Under the pieces are notes generated by a model. The model worked only from the letters and a program-made list of their open reading frames with translations, made no database searches and had not been told where the DNA came from. Shown here piece by piece: positions 1 through 5,285 of a DNA stretch of 5,485 nucleotides. The translations under genes were made by a program, and so were the position numbers. This DNA is from Paracoccus denitrificans (lineage in GTDB: Bacteria; Pseudomonadota; Alphaproteobacteria; Rhodobacterales; Rhodobacteraceae): contig QFNE01000043.1 in NCBI GenBank assembly GCA_003240735.1, positions 1-5,485 on the forward strand, given 5' to 3'. The first letter of the stretch is position 1, and each line of letters begins with the position of its first letter.

Positions 1-44
1 GCTTCACCGCGCTCGGCACGCCCATCACAGAGGTCGCGGGATAA
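1..44 (+). CDS. IS5-family-like transposase, C-terminal fragment cut by window edge
   Basis: The plus-strand frame beginning at base 3 reads FTALGTPITEVAG and stops with TAA at 42-44. Many IS5-family transposases end in a similar way, with a hydrophobic/Arg-Met-Thr-x-Leu-Gly-x-Pro stretch a few residues before the stop. The stop lies 36 bases inside the terminal repeat at 81-98, a normal spacing for an IS. Only about 13 codons are present, so no catalytic DDE residue can be checked. The call rests on this short tail plus the adjacent repeat. The gene may be intact to the left of the window. Confidence 0.5.
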   Translation, partial: FTALGTPITEVAG

Positions 45-80
45 GTCTGTCCGGGGAAAGGGAAACCTCTGCCTTCAGCT

Positions 81-98
81 GATTTGTGCAACAGAGCC
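81..98. repeat. Terminal inverted repeat of the IS5-like element
   Basis: The plus strand reads GATTTGTGCAACAGAGCC. Its complement, GGCTCTGTTGCACAAATC, resembles IS903-type ends. It sits between the transposase stop codon and the Tn3-like repeat, as expected for the outer end of the IS. The partner repeat is not in the window. Confidence 0.58.
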
Positions 99-125
99 CC
101 GGAGAGTGCAGAATCCTACGCTAAG
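99..125. repeat. Inner part of a Tn3-family terminal inverted repeat
   Basis: Bases 117-125 read TACGCTAAG. This resembles the conserved inner end of Tn3-family 38-bp repeats, such as the CACGCTAAG of Tn21/Tn501-type ends. A 38-bp repeat ending at 125 would begin at 88, so its outer ~11 bases have been replaced by the IS terminus that ends at 98. The resolvase stop codon (121-123) lies inside the motif, so the end of tnpR and the transposon end share sequence. The assignment depends on a short motif plus context. Confidence 0.5.
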
Positions 126-732
126 CGCTGAGAACCCGTTTCCCGTAATCGCGTAGATTGCCGTTCGGGTCGACATATCGGTAGAGTGTGACCGGTTTGA
201 CCCCCAATTCCTTACAGAGTTCTGAAACCGATGTGTCGCGGCTGACCATAGCGGCCTGAGCCATGCGGACCTGCGCTTTCGTCAGCGCAAACTTTCTTCC
301 TCCCTTTCGGCCGCGCGCGCGGGCGGCTTGGAGCCCCGCCATCGTGCGTTCGCGGATCAACTCGCTTTCAAATTCGGCAAGCGCAGCAAAGATGCCGAAT
401 GAAAGCCTTCCAGCCGCAGTCGTTGTGTCAATCTGCGCCCCTTGCCCGGTGAGAACCTTGAGGCCAACGCCACGCTCGGACAGCATGCTGACGGTTTTGA
501 CAAGGTGGTGGAGGCTGCGCCCCAAGCGGTCGAGCTTCCACACGATCAGCACATCCCCCTCACGCAATGCTTTGAGGCAGGCCTCCAGACCGGATCGGTC
601 ATCCTTCTTGCCGGACGCCAGATCTGAGTAGATCTGGTCCTCCTCGACGCCGGACGCGATCAATGCATCTCGTTGCAAGTCGAGGGACTGGCTGCCGTCA
701 GCTTTCGAAACCCGCGCATAGCCGATCAGCAT
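121..732 (-). CDS. tnpR: Tn3-family resolvase (serine recombinase)
   Basis: Site-specific serine recombinase that resolves the cointegrates formed during Tn3-type replicative transposition by recombining two res sites. It often also represses its own and the transposase promoter. The 203-residue protein has the full layout. The N-terminal catalytic domain begins GYARVS with the nucleophile at Ser9. Arg46 follows in DDRSGLE, and Asp68-Arg69-x-x-Arg72 lies in KLDRLGRSL. The conserved AEFE-x-ELIRERT helix is at about 119-130, then a basic hinge (RARGRKGGR, 138-146), and a C-terminal helix-turn-helix at about 168-187 (SVSELCKELGVKPVTLYRYV). Length and catalytic residues look intact, so it is probably functional. 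No strong Shine-Dalgarno precedes the ATG, but no better start is visible. It diverges from the tnpA fragment at 853. An invertase-type serine recombinase is the alternative, made less likely by the tnpA neighbour. Confidence 0.93.
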   Translation of the reverse strand: MLIGYARVSKADGSQSLDLQRDALIASGVEEDQIYSDLASGKKDDRSGLEACLKALREGDVLIVWKLDRLGRSLHHLVKTVSMLSERGVGLKVLTGQGAQIDTTTAAGRLSFGIFAALAEFESELIRERTMAGLQAARARGRKGGRKFALTKAQVRMAQAAMVSRDTSVSELCKELGVKPVTLYRYVDPNGNLRDYGKRVLSA

Positions 733-738
733 GTTTCA

Positions 739-752
739 CAAACGTTCGTTTG
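739..752. repeat. Short inverted repeat CAAACG-TT-CGTTTG next to tnpR start
   Basis: Two perfect 6-base arms are separated by TT, 6 bases upstream of the tnpR start codon. The placement suits an operator where a dimeric protein, perhaps the resolvase itself, would block tnpR expression, or half of a res subsite. This is inferred from symmetry and position only. Confidence 0.4.
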
Positions 753-762
753 AGGTGTTCTG

Positions 763-779
763 GAAAGCGGCGCGCTTTC
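763..779. repeat. Inverted repeat GAAAGCG-GCG-CGCTTTC in tnpR leader
   Basis: Seven-base perfect arms around a 3-base centre lie about 30 bases upstream of tnpR. In RNA it would form a hairpin in the tnpR leader. In DNA it could be a resolvase subsite or another operator. It has no T-run on either side, so a terminator role is unlikely. Confidence 0.4.
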
Positions 780-852
780 GGCCATCCGAACAATTCCTTA
801 TTCAATATCTTAATCATCAATACGCAAACCATATGTAGAAAGCAAAAGAAAC

Positions 853-1059
853 ATGGCGCATCGTACTATCCTCACCGAGCGTCAGCGCTCAGTACTTTTT
901 GATCTTCCGATCGATGAAACGGCGATGTTGCGCCACTACATCCTTGCGGACGACGATCTCAGAATGCGCGTTGGCGGGGCGCCTTTGGGACGTAACGTGA
1001 GGAGGGGCAGGGATTTTGCAAAGCCAAGCCTCGCCATGCCCGTCATGCGGGGCCAGTAA
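853..1059 (+). pseudogene. tnpA: Tn3-family transposase, N-terminal fragment (truncated tnpA)
   Basis: The reading frame begins MAHRTILTERQRSVLFDLP and continues through LRHYILADDDL. This matches the start of the N-terminal DUF4158 region of Tn3-family transposases, which typically open with (R)TILTERQR, then (A/S)LFDLP and (L/M)RHYTLSDDDL. In the family the next part is an Arg-rich stretch followed by NRLGFALQLC. Here it is replaced after about residue 37-40 by unrelated residues, and the frame closes with TAA at 1057-1059 after 68 codons. The DDE catalytic domain is absent, so no transposase is made. The start codon follows an A-rich, poor ribosome site (AAAAGAAAC). The cut is most simply a deletion or insertion that joined the transposon to the DNA next to rmlA. 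Confidence 0.78.
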
Positions 1060-1083
1060 TGCAGGCTTCGCCGGTCGTCTCGT
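965..1083. other. Junction segment between Tn3 remnant and rmlA, no recognisable gene
   Basis: This 119-base stretch separates the point where TnpA similarity ends from the rmlA stop codon. It holds only the non-homologous tail of the tnpA fragment. Weak complementarity exists (CCCG/CGGG arms at 1039-1051; AAGCCT at 1026-1031 with AGGCTT at 1063-1068), but no GC-rich stem followed by a T-run on the minus strand. I therefore see no convincing terminator for the rhamnose operon. Transcripts may run into the transposon remnant and past the end of tnpR, or may stop in a Rho-dependent manner. Confidence 0.45.
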
Positions 1084-1959
1084 TTATCCTCTGAGTAGCC
1101 CCATCAGGTAGCGCCCATAATCGTTCTTGCGGAATTTTTCGGCTTGCGCGGCAAGCTGCTCTCGGTCGATCCAGCCCTGATCGAAGGCGATCTCCTCGGG
1201 GCAGCCGGCCTGCTGGCCTTGGCGCTTCTCCAGGGTGCGAACAAAATTCCCCGCATCAAGCAGTGACCCGTGGGTGCCGGTGTCGAGCCAGGCGTAGCCG
1301 CGGCCCATGCGCTTCACGTCAAGCTGGCCTTCGTGCAGATACATCTCGAGTAGCGTGGTGATCTCGAGCTCGCCACGCGGCGAGGGGGCGACGGCCTTCG
1401 CCCGCCCCGGTGCCGTGTCGTCGAGGAAATAGAGCCCGGTCACAGCATAGTTCGAGGGCGGGACTTCTGGTTTCTCAATAATCGAGGTGGCGCGGCCCTC
1501 GGCATCGAAATCCACCACACCATAGCGTTCCGGGTCAGCGACGCGATACCCAAAGACAGTGCCGCCGGTCTCGCGCGCGTCGGCCTCGGCCATCATGTTG
1601 GGCAGGCCATGGCCATAGAAGATGTTGTCGCCCAGAACCAGCGCTGAGGGGGCACCATCAAGGAAGGCCTCGGCGAGGATGAAAGCCTGCGCCAGCCCGT
1701 CGGGGCTGGGCTGGACCACGTAGGTGAGCTCGATCCCCCACTGGCTGCCGTCACCCAGCGTGCGCTTGAACTGTTCTTGATCCTGCGGCGTGGTGATCAT
1801 GCAGATCTCGCGAATACCAGCCAGCATCAGCACCGACAGAGGATAGTAGATCATCGGCTTGTCATAGACCGGCAGAAGCTGCTTCGAGACCCCCATGGTG
1901 ATGGGGTAGAGGCGCGTGCCCGAGCCGCCTGCGAGAATGATGCCCTTGCGTTTCGTCAT
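1084..1959 (-). CDS. rmlA: Glucose-1-phosphate thymidylyltransferase
   Basis: First enzyme of dTDP-L-rhamnose synthesis: glucose-1-phosphate plus dTTP gives dTDP-glucose and pyrophosphate, in the cytoplasm. The 291-residue length is typical. The nucleotidyltransferase signature GGSGTRLYP is at 11-19. The LGDNIFYG loop carries a metal-binding Asp111, EKP is at 162-164, and WLDTGTH carries Asp226; these two Asp positions match the usual RmlA numbering. PVYDKPMIYYPLS (30-42) and SNYAVTGLYF (169-178) are further family hallmarks. One oddity is LEITTLLEMYL (198-208), where most homologues read LEITD(V/I)N-x-x-YL; I believe similar forms occur in Rhodobacterales, but this is from memory. The start is supported by AAGG nine bases before the ATG. 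It is last in the operon, 16 bases after the sulfotransferase stop. The synonym rfbA is also used. Confidence 0.97.
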   Translation of the reverse strand: MTKRKGIILAGGSGTRLYPITMGVSKQLLPVYDKPMIYYPLSVLMLAGIREICMITTPQDQEQFKRTLGDGSQWGIELTYVVQPSPDGLAQAFILAEAFLDGAPSALVLGDNIFYGHGLPNMMAEADARETGGTVFGYRVADPERYGVVDFDAEGRATSIIEKPEVPPSNYAVTGLYFLDDTAPGRAKAVAPSPRGELEITTLLEMYLHEGQLDVKRMGRGYAWLDTGTHGSLLDAGNFVRTLEKRQGQQAGCPEEIAFDQGWIDREQLAAQAEKFRKNDYGRYLMGLLRG

Positions 1960-1975
1960 CGAATGGTACCTTGCC

Positions 1976-2788
1976 TCAAGTCTTGAGAAATTCTGGGAAA
2001 GTCAGCATCTGCGGGTCGAGATGCGTGGCATAGAGCGCCATGTCCGCAGCATAGAGCTGGGCCACTTGAGCGCTTAGCGCGTCGTCGTAGAGTTGCGCAT
2101 GAGCGGGCAGGCGTCCGTCGCGCTTCAAGGCCCCCAGTTCGGCCAGAGGCATATCGGCGAAGCTGCCCTCCTGGATCAGCTCGACCCGGTCGGTGCCATG
2201 GCCGGTCAGGCTGCGGGCGTCATACACTTCGAAGCCCGCTTCATCACGCAGCACCGGGATGGCGTCGCGGAAGCGCTCGAGGGCGAAGACGCGGGAATAG
2301 TTCTCGTAGACCAGGAAATCCTGCTGTGGGCGCCAGTGGATGTTGGCCTGCATCAGGTCGTTCTCGTCCAGCAGGGCGACGAAGGTTCGGAAGGTCAGAT
2401 CGTCGGGGGCAAAGCCATCGCGGGTCAGCCGGTAGAGCTGCCAGAGCTCTGGGGTTTTGTCGACGATCTTATCGAGGAAGACGCTGGCCAGCCGAGCATG
2501 CGGGCAGCGCAGCACCACGAAGCTGAAGGGCGCTCGCACCAGATCGGGTAGCGTTGCCGAGAAGGTGCCATTGTTGAGGTGGATCCAGGTCCAGTCCTCG
2601 GGGCCGGCGAGGCAGTTGTTGGCCCGCGCCATGGAGTAGCGCAAGGTCGAACAGGCGTTCTTCGGAATGAAGCTGTAGACGGTACCCGAGCGGTAATGGA
2701 CCAGCGCGTAATGCGCTGCGAAGGAATGTGCCTTGTTCTGCGACAGAGACACATCCTCGCACCGGGCATATCGCAGCAGTCCGGTCAT
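1976..2788 (-). CDS. Sulfotransferase family 2-like (Sulfotransfer_2) protein, probable carbohydrate sulfotransferase
   Basis: Probable PAPS-dependent sulfotransferase of 270 residues. Visible evidence: FIPKNACSTLRY at 40-51 resembles the 5'-phosphosulfate-binding motif of Sulfotransfer_2 and HNK-1-type enzymes (PK-x-AC-[ST]-x-[KR]), and VVLRCPHARLASVFLDKI at 91-108 supplies the 3'-phosphate-binding Arg (94) and Ser (102). IHWRPQQDFL at 150-159 is the HWxPQ motif common in this family. No signal peptide or membrane segment is seen, so it likely works in the cytoplasm on a nucleotide sugar, lipid-linked glycan or other acceptor. The start at 2788 was preferred over an upstream ATG at 2839 because it overlaps the rmlD stop as ATGA and has GGAG 11 bases upstream. 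Placement between rmlD and rmlA suggests sulfation of a rhamnose-containing glycan; the acceptor is inferred. The family is sound, the substrate unknown. Confidence 0.82.
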   Translation of the reverse strand: MTGLLRYARCEDVSLSQNKAHSFAAHYALVHYRSGTVYSFIPKNACSTLRYSMARANNCLAGPEDWTWIHLNNGTFSATLPDLVRAPFSFVVLRCPHARLASVFLDKIVDKTPELWQLYRLTRDGFAPDDLTFRTFVALLDENDLMQANIHWRPQQDFLVYENYSRVFALERFRDAIPVLRDEAGFEVYDARSLTGHGTDRVELIQEGSFADMPLAELGALKRDGRLPAHAQLYDDALSAQVAQLYAADMALYATHLDPQMLTFPEFLKT

Positions 2789-3648
2789 TGCTGCGCGAGC
2801 TCCGGATCGGCGAGAATTTCGCGCAGGCCGTCGCGCCAATCCGGGCGCGCCACGCCGAAGGCGGCCTCGGTTGCGTCATTGTCCATACGCGAGTTCAGGG
2901 GGCGCTCGGCCGGAGTGGGATAGTCACTCGAGGGGATGTCGGCGACCTCACAGGTGATCCCGGCTTGGGCGAAGATCTCGCGGGCGAAATCGGCCCAGCT
3001 CACGTCTGGGCTGCCCGAGAAGTGGTAGGTGCCGCTTTTCTCCGGGGACTCAATCAATTGCACCGCGATCCGCAGGCAGGCATCGGCGATGTCGGCGGCA
3101 CAGGTCGGTCCGCCCACTTGGTCAGCGACGATGGTCAGCCGGTCTCGTTCGGCCCCGAGCCGCAGCATGGTCTTCACGAAGTTCTTGCCGTGTGCCGAAA
3201 CCACCCAGGATGTACGCAAGATGGCATGAGGCCCGCCCGCGGAGCGGACCGCCTCCTCGCCCACGAGCTTCGAGCGGCCATAGGCGCCGAGCGGAGTGGT
3301 GGGGTGGTCGGTAGCGAAAGGTGTCTCCCCCGCACCGTCGAAGACGTAGTCGGTTGAGACATGCACGAGAGGCAGGCCCTTTGCCGCGCAGGCCATGGCA
3401 ATGGCACCAGGTGTCTTGCCGTTGACCGTGGTCGCCAAGGCTTCTTCCTCTTCGGCCTTGTCCACCGCCGTGTAGGCCACCGCATTGATGACCGCGTCCG
3501 CGTCCGAAGCCGCGACCAGTGAGGCGCAGGCGGCGGGATTGGTGAAATCGGCGGTCTCGCGACCGTGGATCTCGAGGGTCACGTCGCCTGCGCGGCGTGC
3601 CAGTTCCAATCCGAGTTGGCCGGTCTTCCCGAAGACCAGGATCTTCAT
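2785..3648 (-). CDS. rmlD: dTDP-4-dehydrorhamnose reductase
   Basis: Last step of the pathway: NAD(P)H-dependent reduction of dTDP-4-keto-L-rhamnose to dTDP-L-rhamnose. The protein has 287 residues, normal for RmlD. It is an extended short-chain dehydrogenase: a Rossmann GxxGxxG motif (GKTGQLG, 7-13), AYTAVDKAE (58-66), the STDYVFDG motif (98-105), and the catalytic Tyr123-x-x-x-Lys127 (YGRSK). RTSWV follows around 147-151, and a C-terminal ERPLNSRMD stretch typical of the family closes the substrate site. An in-frame ATG 96 bases upstream was rejected because it lies within rmlB and adds non-homologous residues; the chosen ATG has GAGAAGG seven bases upstream and forms an ATGA overlap with the rmlB stop. 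Its own stop overlaps the sulfotransferase start in the same manner. Also called rfbD. Confidence 0.96.
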   Translation of the reverse strand: MKILVFGKTGQLGLELARRAGDVTLEIHGRETADFTNPAACASLVAASDADAVINAVAYTAVDKAEEEEALATTVNGKTPGAIAMACAAKGLPLVHVSTDYVFDGAGETPFATDHPTTPLGAYGRSKLVGEEAVRSAGGPHAILRTSWVVSAHGKNFVKTMLRLGAERDRLTIVADQVGGPTCAADIADACLRIAVQLIESPEKSGTYHFSGSPDVSWADFAREIFAQAGITCEVADIPSSDYPTPAERPLNSRMDNDATEAAFGVARPDWRDGLREILADPELAQQ

Positions 3649-4712
3649 GCCGGGGCCTTCTCGGTTACACCGGTGCCGAGCCGCTCTCCCACACCCTTGC
3701 GAGCCTGCAGCGGGCGCCACCACGCCTCGTTGTCGAGATACCATTGCACGGTCTTCTCGAGCCCTTCCTCGACGGTGACCGAGGGGCGCCAGCCCAGCTC
3801 TTCGCGGATGCGCGAGGGGTCAATGGCGTAACGCGCATCATGGCCCGGGCGGTCGGTCACGAAGGTGATCTGATCGGCGTAGGAGCCGCTTTCCTTCGGG
3901 CGTTTGCCATCGAGGATGGCGCAAAGTGTCTTCACCAACTCGAGGTTGGTGCGCTCGTTCTCTCCGCCAATATTGTAGCTGCGGCCCAACTCTCCCTTTT
4001 CGACCACCAGCAGGAGCGCGTCGGCGTGGTCTTCGACGTAGAGCCAGTCGCGGATGTTGTCGCCCTTGCCGTAAATCGGCAGCGGCTTGCCGGCGAGCGC
4101 GTTCAGGATCACCACCGGGATAAGCTTTTCCGGGAAGTGGTAGGGACCGTAGTTGTTGGAGCAGTTGGTCAGCACCACCGGCAGGTCGTAGGTCTCGTGC
4201 CAGGCACGGACCAGATGGTCAGAACTCGCCTTCGAAGCCGAGTAGGGGCTGCGCGGATCGTAGGGTGTGTCCTCGGTGAACTTGACCTCCGGGTTGGTGG
4301 GCAGCGAGCCGAACACCTCGTCGGTCGAGATGTGGTGAAAGCGGAAGCTTTCGGGTTTGCCCCGTGCCACCCAGTAGGCGCGGGCGGCTTCCAGCATGTT
4401 GTAGGTGCCGGTGATGTTGGTCTCGATGAAATCGCCCGGCCCGTCAATCGAACGGTCGACGTGGCTTTCGGCGGCCAGGTGCATTACCGCGTCAGGCTTG
4501 TGTTGGCTGAAGATCCGGTCGAGCGCCGCACGATCGCGGATGTCGGCCTGCTCGAAGACATAGAGCGGACTGTCCGCCACGGAGGCAATGTTCTCGAGGC
4601 AGGCGGCATAGGTCAGCGCGTCGAGGTTTACCACCTCGTGGCCGCGCGCGATCGCAAGGCGGACCACGGCGGAGCCGATGAACCCGGCACCGCCGGTAAT
4701 CAGGAGTTTCAT
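3645..4712 (-). CDS. rmlB: dTDP-glucose 4,6-dehydratase
   Basis: Second step: NAD+-dependent conversion of dTDP-glucose to dTDP-4-keto-6-deoxyglucose in the cytoplasm. The 355-residue protein is an extended short-chain dehydrogenase. The Rossmann motif GGAGFIG is at 7-13, with an Asp-containing strand end at 30-33 (LDAL) for the NAD ribose. HLAAESHVDRSI is at 78-89. The catalytic Thr130-Asp131-Glu132 triad lies in STDEVFGSL and Tyr157-x-x-x-Lys161 in YSASK. NNYGPYHFPEKLIP (186-199) and GDNIRDWLYVEDHA (217-230) are strongly diagnostic for RmlB rather than other epimerases. The gene starts 6 bases after rmlC; a GAGGGA ribosome site overlaps the rmlC stop. Its stop overlaps the rmlD start. The ~20-residue tail after WWRPL is a little longer and less conserved than the core. 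Also called rfbB. Confidence 0.98.
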   Translation of the reverse strand: MKLLITGGAGFIGSAVVRLAIARGHEVVNLDALTYAACLENIASVADSPLYVFEQADIRDRAALDRIFSQHKPDAVMHLAAESHVDRSIDGPGDFIETNITGTYNMLEAARAYWVARGKPESFRFHHISTDEVFGSLPTNPEVKFTEDTPYDPRSPYSASKASSDHLVRAWHETYDLPVVLTNCSNNYGPYHFPEKLIPVVILNALAGKPLPIYGKGDNIRDWLYVEDHADALLLVVEKGELGRSYNIGGENERTNLELVKTLCAILDGKRPKESGSYADQITFVTDRPGHDARYAIDPSRIREELGWRPSVTVEEGLEKTVQWYLDNEAWWRPLQARKGVGERLGTGVTEKAPA

Positions 4713-4718
4713 GTCGGC

Positions 4719-5285
4719 TTATCCCTCAAAGGTGAACGGGCTGTCGAAATCCTTCAGAAGGGGCGCCGCAGCGTCCTTCTCCGAAAGCACGACCGCAGAG
4801 TTGTCGATGCCCCAGTCGATGCCGATGTCGGGATCGTCGAAGCGCACCGCGCCGTCACATTCGGGGGCGTAGTAGTCGGTGCATTTGTAGATAATCTCGG
4901 TGTTGGGCTCGAGCGTGGCAAAGCCGTGCAGGAAGCCCGCAGGGACCAGCAGTTGGCGCCCGTTCTCGAAGCTCAGTTCCTCGCCGACCCATTTGCCGAA
5001 GGTGGGCGAGCCTTTACGGATATCGACGGCCACATCGAAGAGCCGGCCCTTGCCACATCGCACCAGCTTGTCCTGGGCATGTGGAGGGCTCTGGAAATGC
5101 AGCCCGCGCACGGTGCCCACCGTAGCGCTGAGTGAATGGTTGTCCTGCACAAAATCGTAGTTGAGCCCGTTCTGGGCCATGCGCTCCTTGTTCCAGCTTT
5201 CAGAAAAGAACCCACGATTGTCGCCGAAGCGCCAGGGGGTGAGGATCAGAACGCCGGGCAGGGCGGTCTCTTCAATTTCCAGCAT
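4719..5285 (-). CDS. rmlC: dTDP-4-dehydrorhamnose 3,5-epimerase
   Basis: Third step: double epimerisation at C3 and C5 of dTDP-4-keto-6-deoxyglucose to dTDP-4-keto-L-rhamnose. The 188-residue cupin has all the usual marks: ALPGVLIL (8-15), FGDNRGFFSESW (20-31), QDNHSLS (47-53), and RGLHFQ with catalytic His63. QDKLVRCGKGRLFDVAVDIR spans 71-90 and VPAGFLHGFATLE 114-126. Tyr133 in IIYKC and Asp171 in SEKDA correspond to the catalytic Tyr and the Asp partnering His63 in characterised RmlC. The start fits the family's N-terminus (a few residues before ETALPGVL), although no clear Shine-Dalgarno precedes it. It is the first gene of the operon; rmlB follows after 6 bases. Also called rfbC. Confidence 0.97.
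   Translation of the reverse strand: MLEIEETALPGVLILTPWRFGDNRGFFSESWNKERMAQNGLNYDFVQDNHSLSATVGTVRGLHFQSPPHAQDKLVRCGKGRLFDVAVDIRKGSPTFGKWVGEELSFENGRQLLVPAGFLHGFATLEPNTEIIYKCTDYYAPECDGAVRFDDPDIGIDWGIDNSAVVLSEKDAAAPLLKDFDSPFTFEG

Larger units (their letters stand above)
1..98 (+). mobile_element. Right-hand end of an IS5-family-like insertion sequence (partial)
   Basis: The window opens inside an insertion sequence. Two things are visible: the closing codons of a plus-strand transposase (3-44), and a terminal repeat at 81-98. Read inward from the outer end, the repeat is GGCTCTGTTGCACAAATC. As I recall the IS903 end (GGCTTTGTTGAATAAATC), it matches at 15 of 18 positions, hence the IS5-family (IS903-like) assignment. 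Right after base 98 the sequence changes to what looks like a Tn3-family terminal repeat, so base 98 is the likely outer boundary. The other end of the element and any target-site duplication lie outside the window, so the insertion cannot be proven here. The IS6 family has a partly similar GGCTCTGTTGCAAA end and is the main alternative. Confidence 0.62.
733..852. promoter_or_regulatory. Divergent tnpR/tnpA intergenic region: candidate res site and promoters
   Basis: This 120-base gap between divergent tnpR and tnpA starts is where Tn3-type elements keep the res recombination site and both promoters. Bases 791-850 are clearly more AT-rich than the surrounding genes, and the half next to tnpR has two perfect short inverted repeats (739-752 and 763-779). 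On the minus strand, TTGCGT (from about 827 downward) followed 17 bases later by TGAATA could be a weak tnpR promoter. I could not assign the three resolvase subsites with their 12-base arms, so the res label comes from position. Confidence 0.5.
99..975. mobile_element. Remnant of a Tn3-family transposon (partial terminal repeat, tnpR, intergenic res region, truncated tnpA)
   Basis: The order is terminal repeat, resolvase reading toward it, a divergent intergenic region, then a transposase gene reading the other way. This is the layout of Tn3 itself, where tnpR and tnpA diverge around the res site. The element is broken at both ends. An IS5-like element replaces the outer part of the left repeat at base 98/99, and the transposase loses similarity after roughly 40 of the family's usual ~1000 codons. 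No cargo gene and no second terminal repeat are visible. It cannot transpose by itself, but the resolvase may still be made. The right boundary (about 960-975) is estimated from where the protein stops looking like TnpA. Confidence 0.72.

Noticed and set aside
263..631. Plus-strand open frames opposite the resolvase gene
   Set aside because: They are antisense shadows of a complete serine recombinase with intact catalytic residues.
1012..1025. GATTTTGCAAAGCC, which looks like a degenerate copy of the IS end at 81-98
   Set aside because: It matches only if a gap of several bases is allowed and has no transposase remnant beside it; probably chance.
1026..1068. Possible terminator for the rhamnose operon from AAGCCT/AGGCTT and CCCG/CGGG arms
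   Set aside because: The stems are short or far apart, and no T-run follows on the minus strand.
2789..2839. A 17-residue N-terminal extension of the sulfotransferase from an upstream ATG
   Set aside because: It lies entirely within rmlD, is basic and non-conserved in appearance, and the ATGA-overlap start has a ribosome site and tight coupling.
2469..2879. A 136-codon minus-strand frame overlapping the sulfotransferase and the rmlD end
   Set aside because: It is out of frame with both real genes, and the sulfotransferase frame carries the family motifs.
2728..3357. A 209-codon plus-strand open frame opposite rmlD
   Set aside because: It is a shadow of rmlD with low-complexity composition and no recognisable motif.
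3597..5135. A 512-codon open frame on the plus strand opposite rmlB and rmlC
   Set aside because: It is antisense to two unmistakable enzymes with all catalytic motifs. Its protein has no recognisable domain, and high GC third positions in the real genes commonly keep an opposite frame open.
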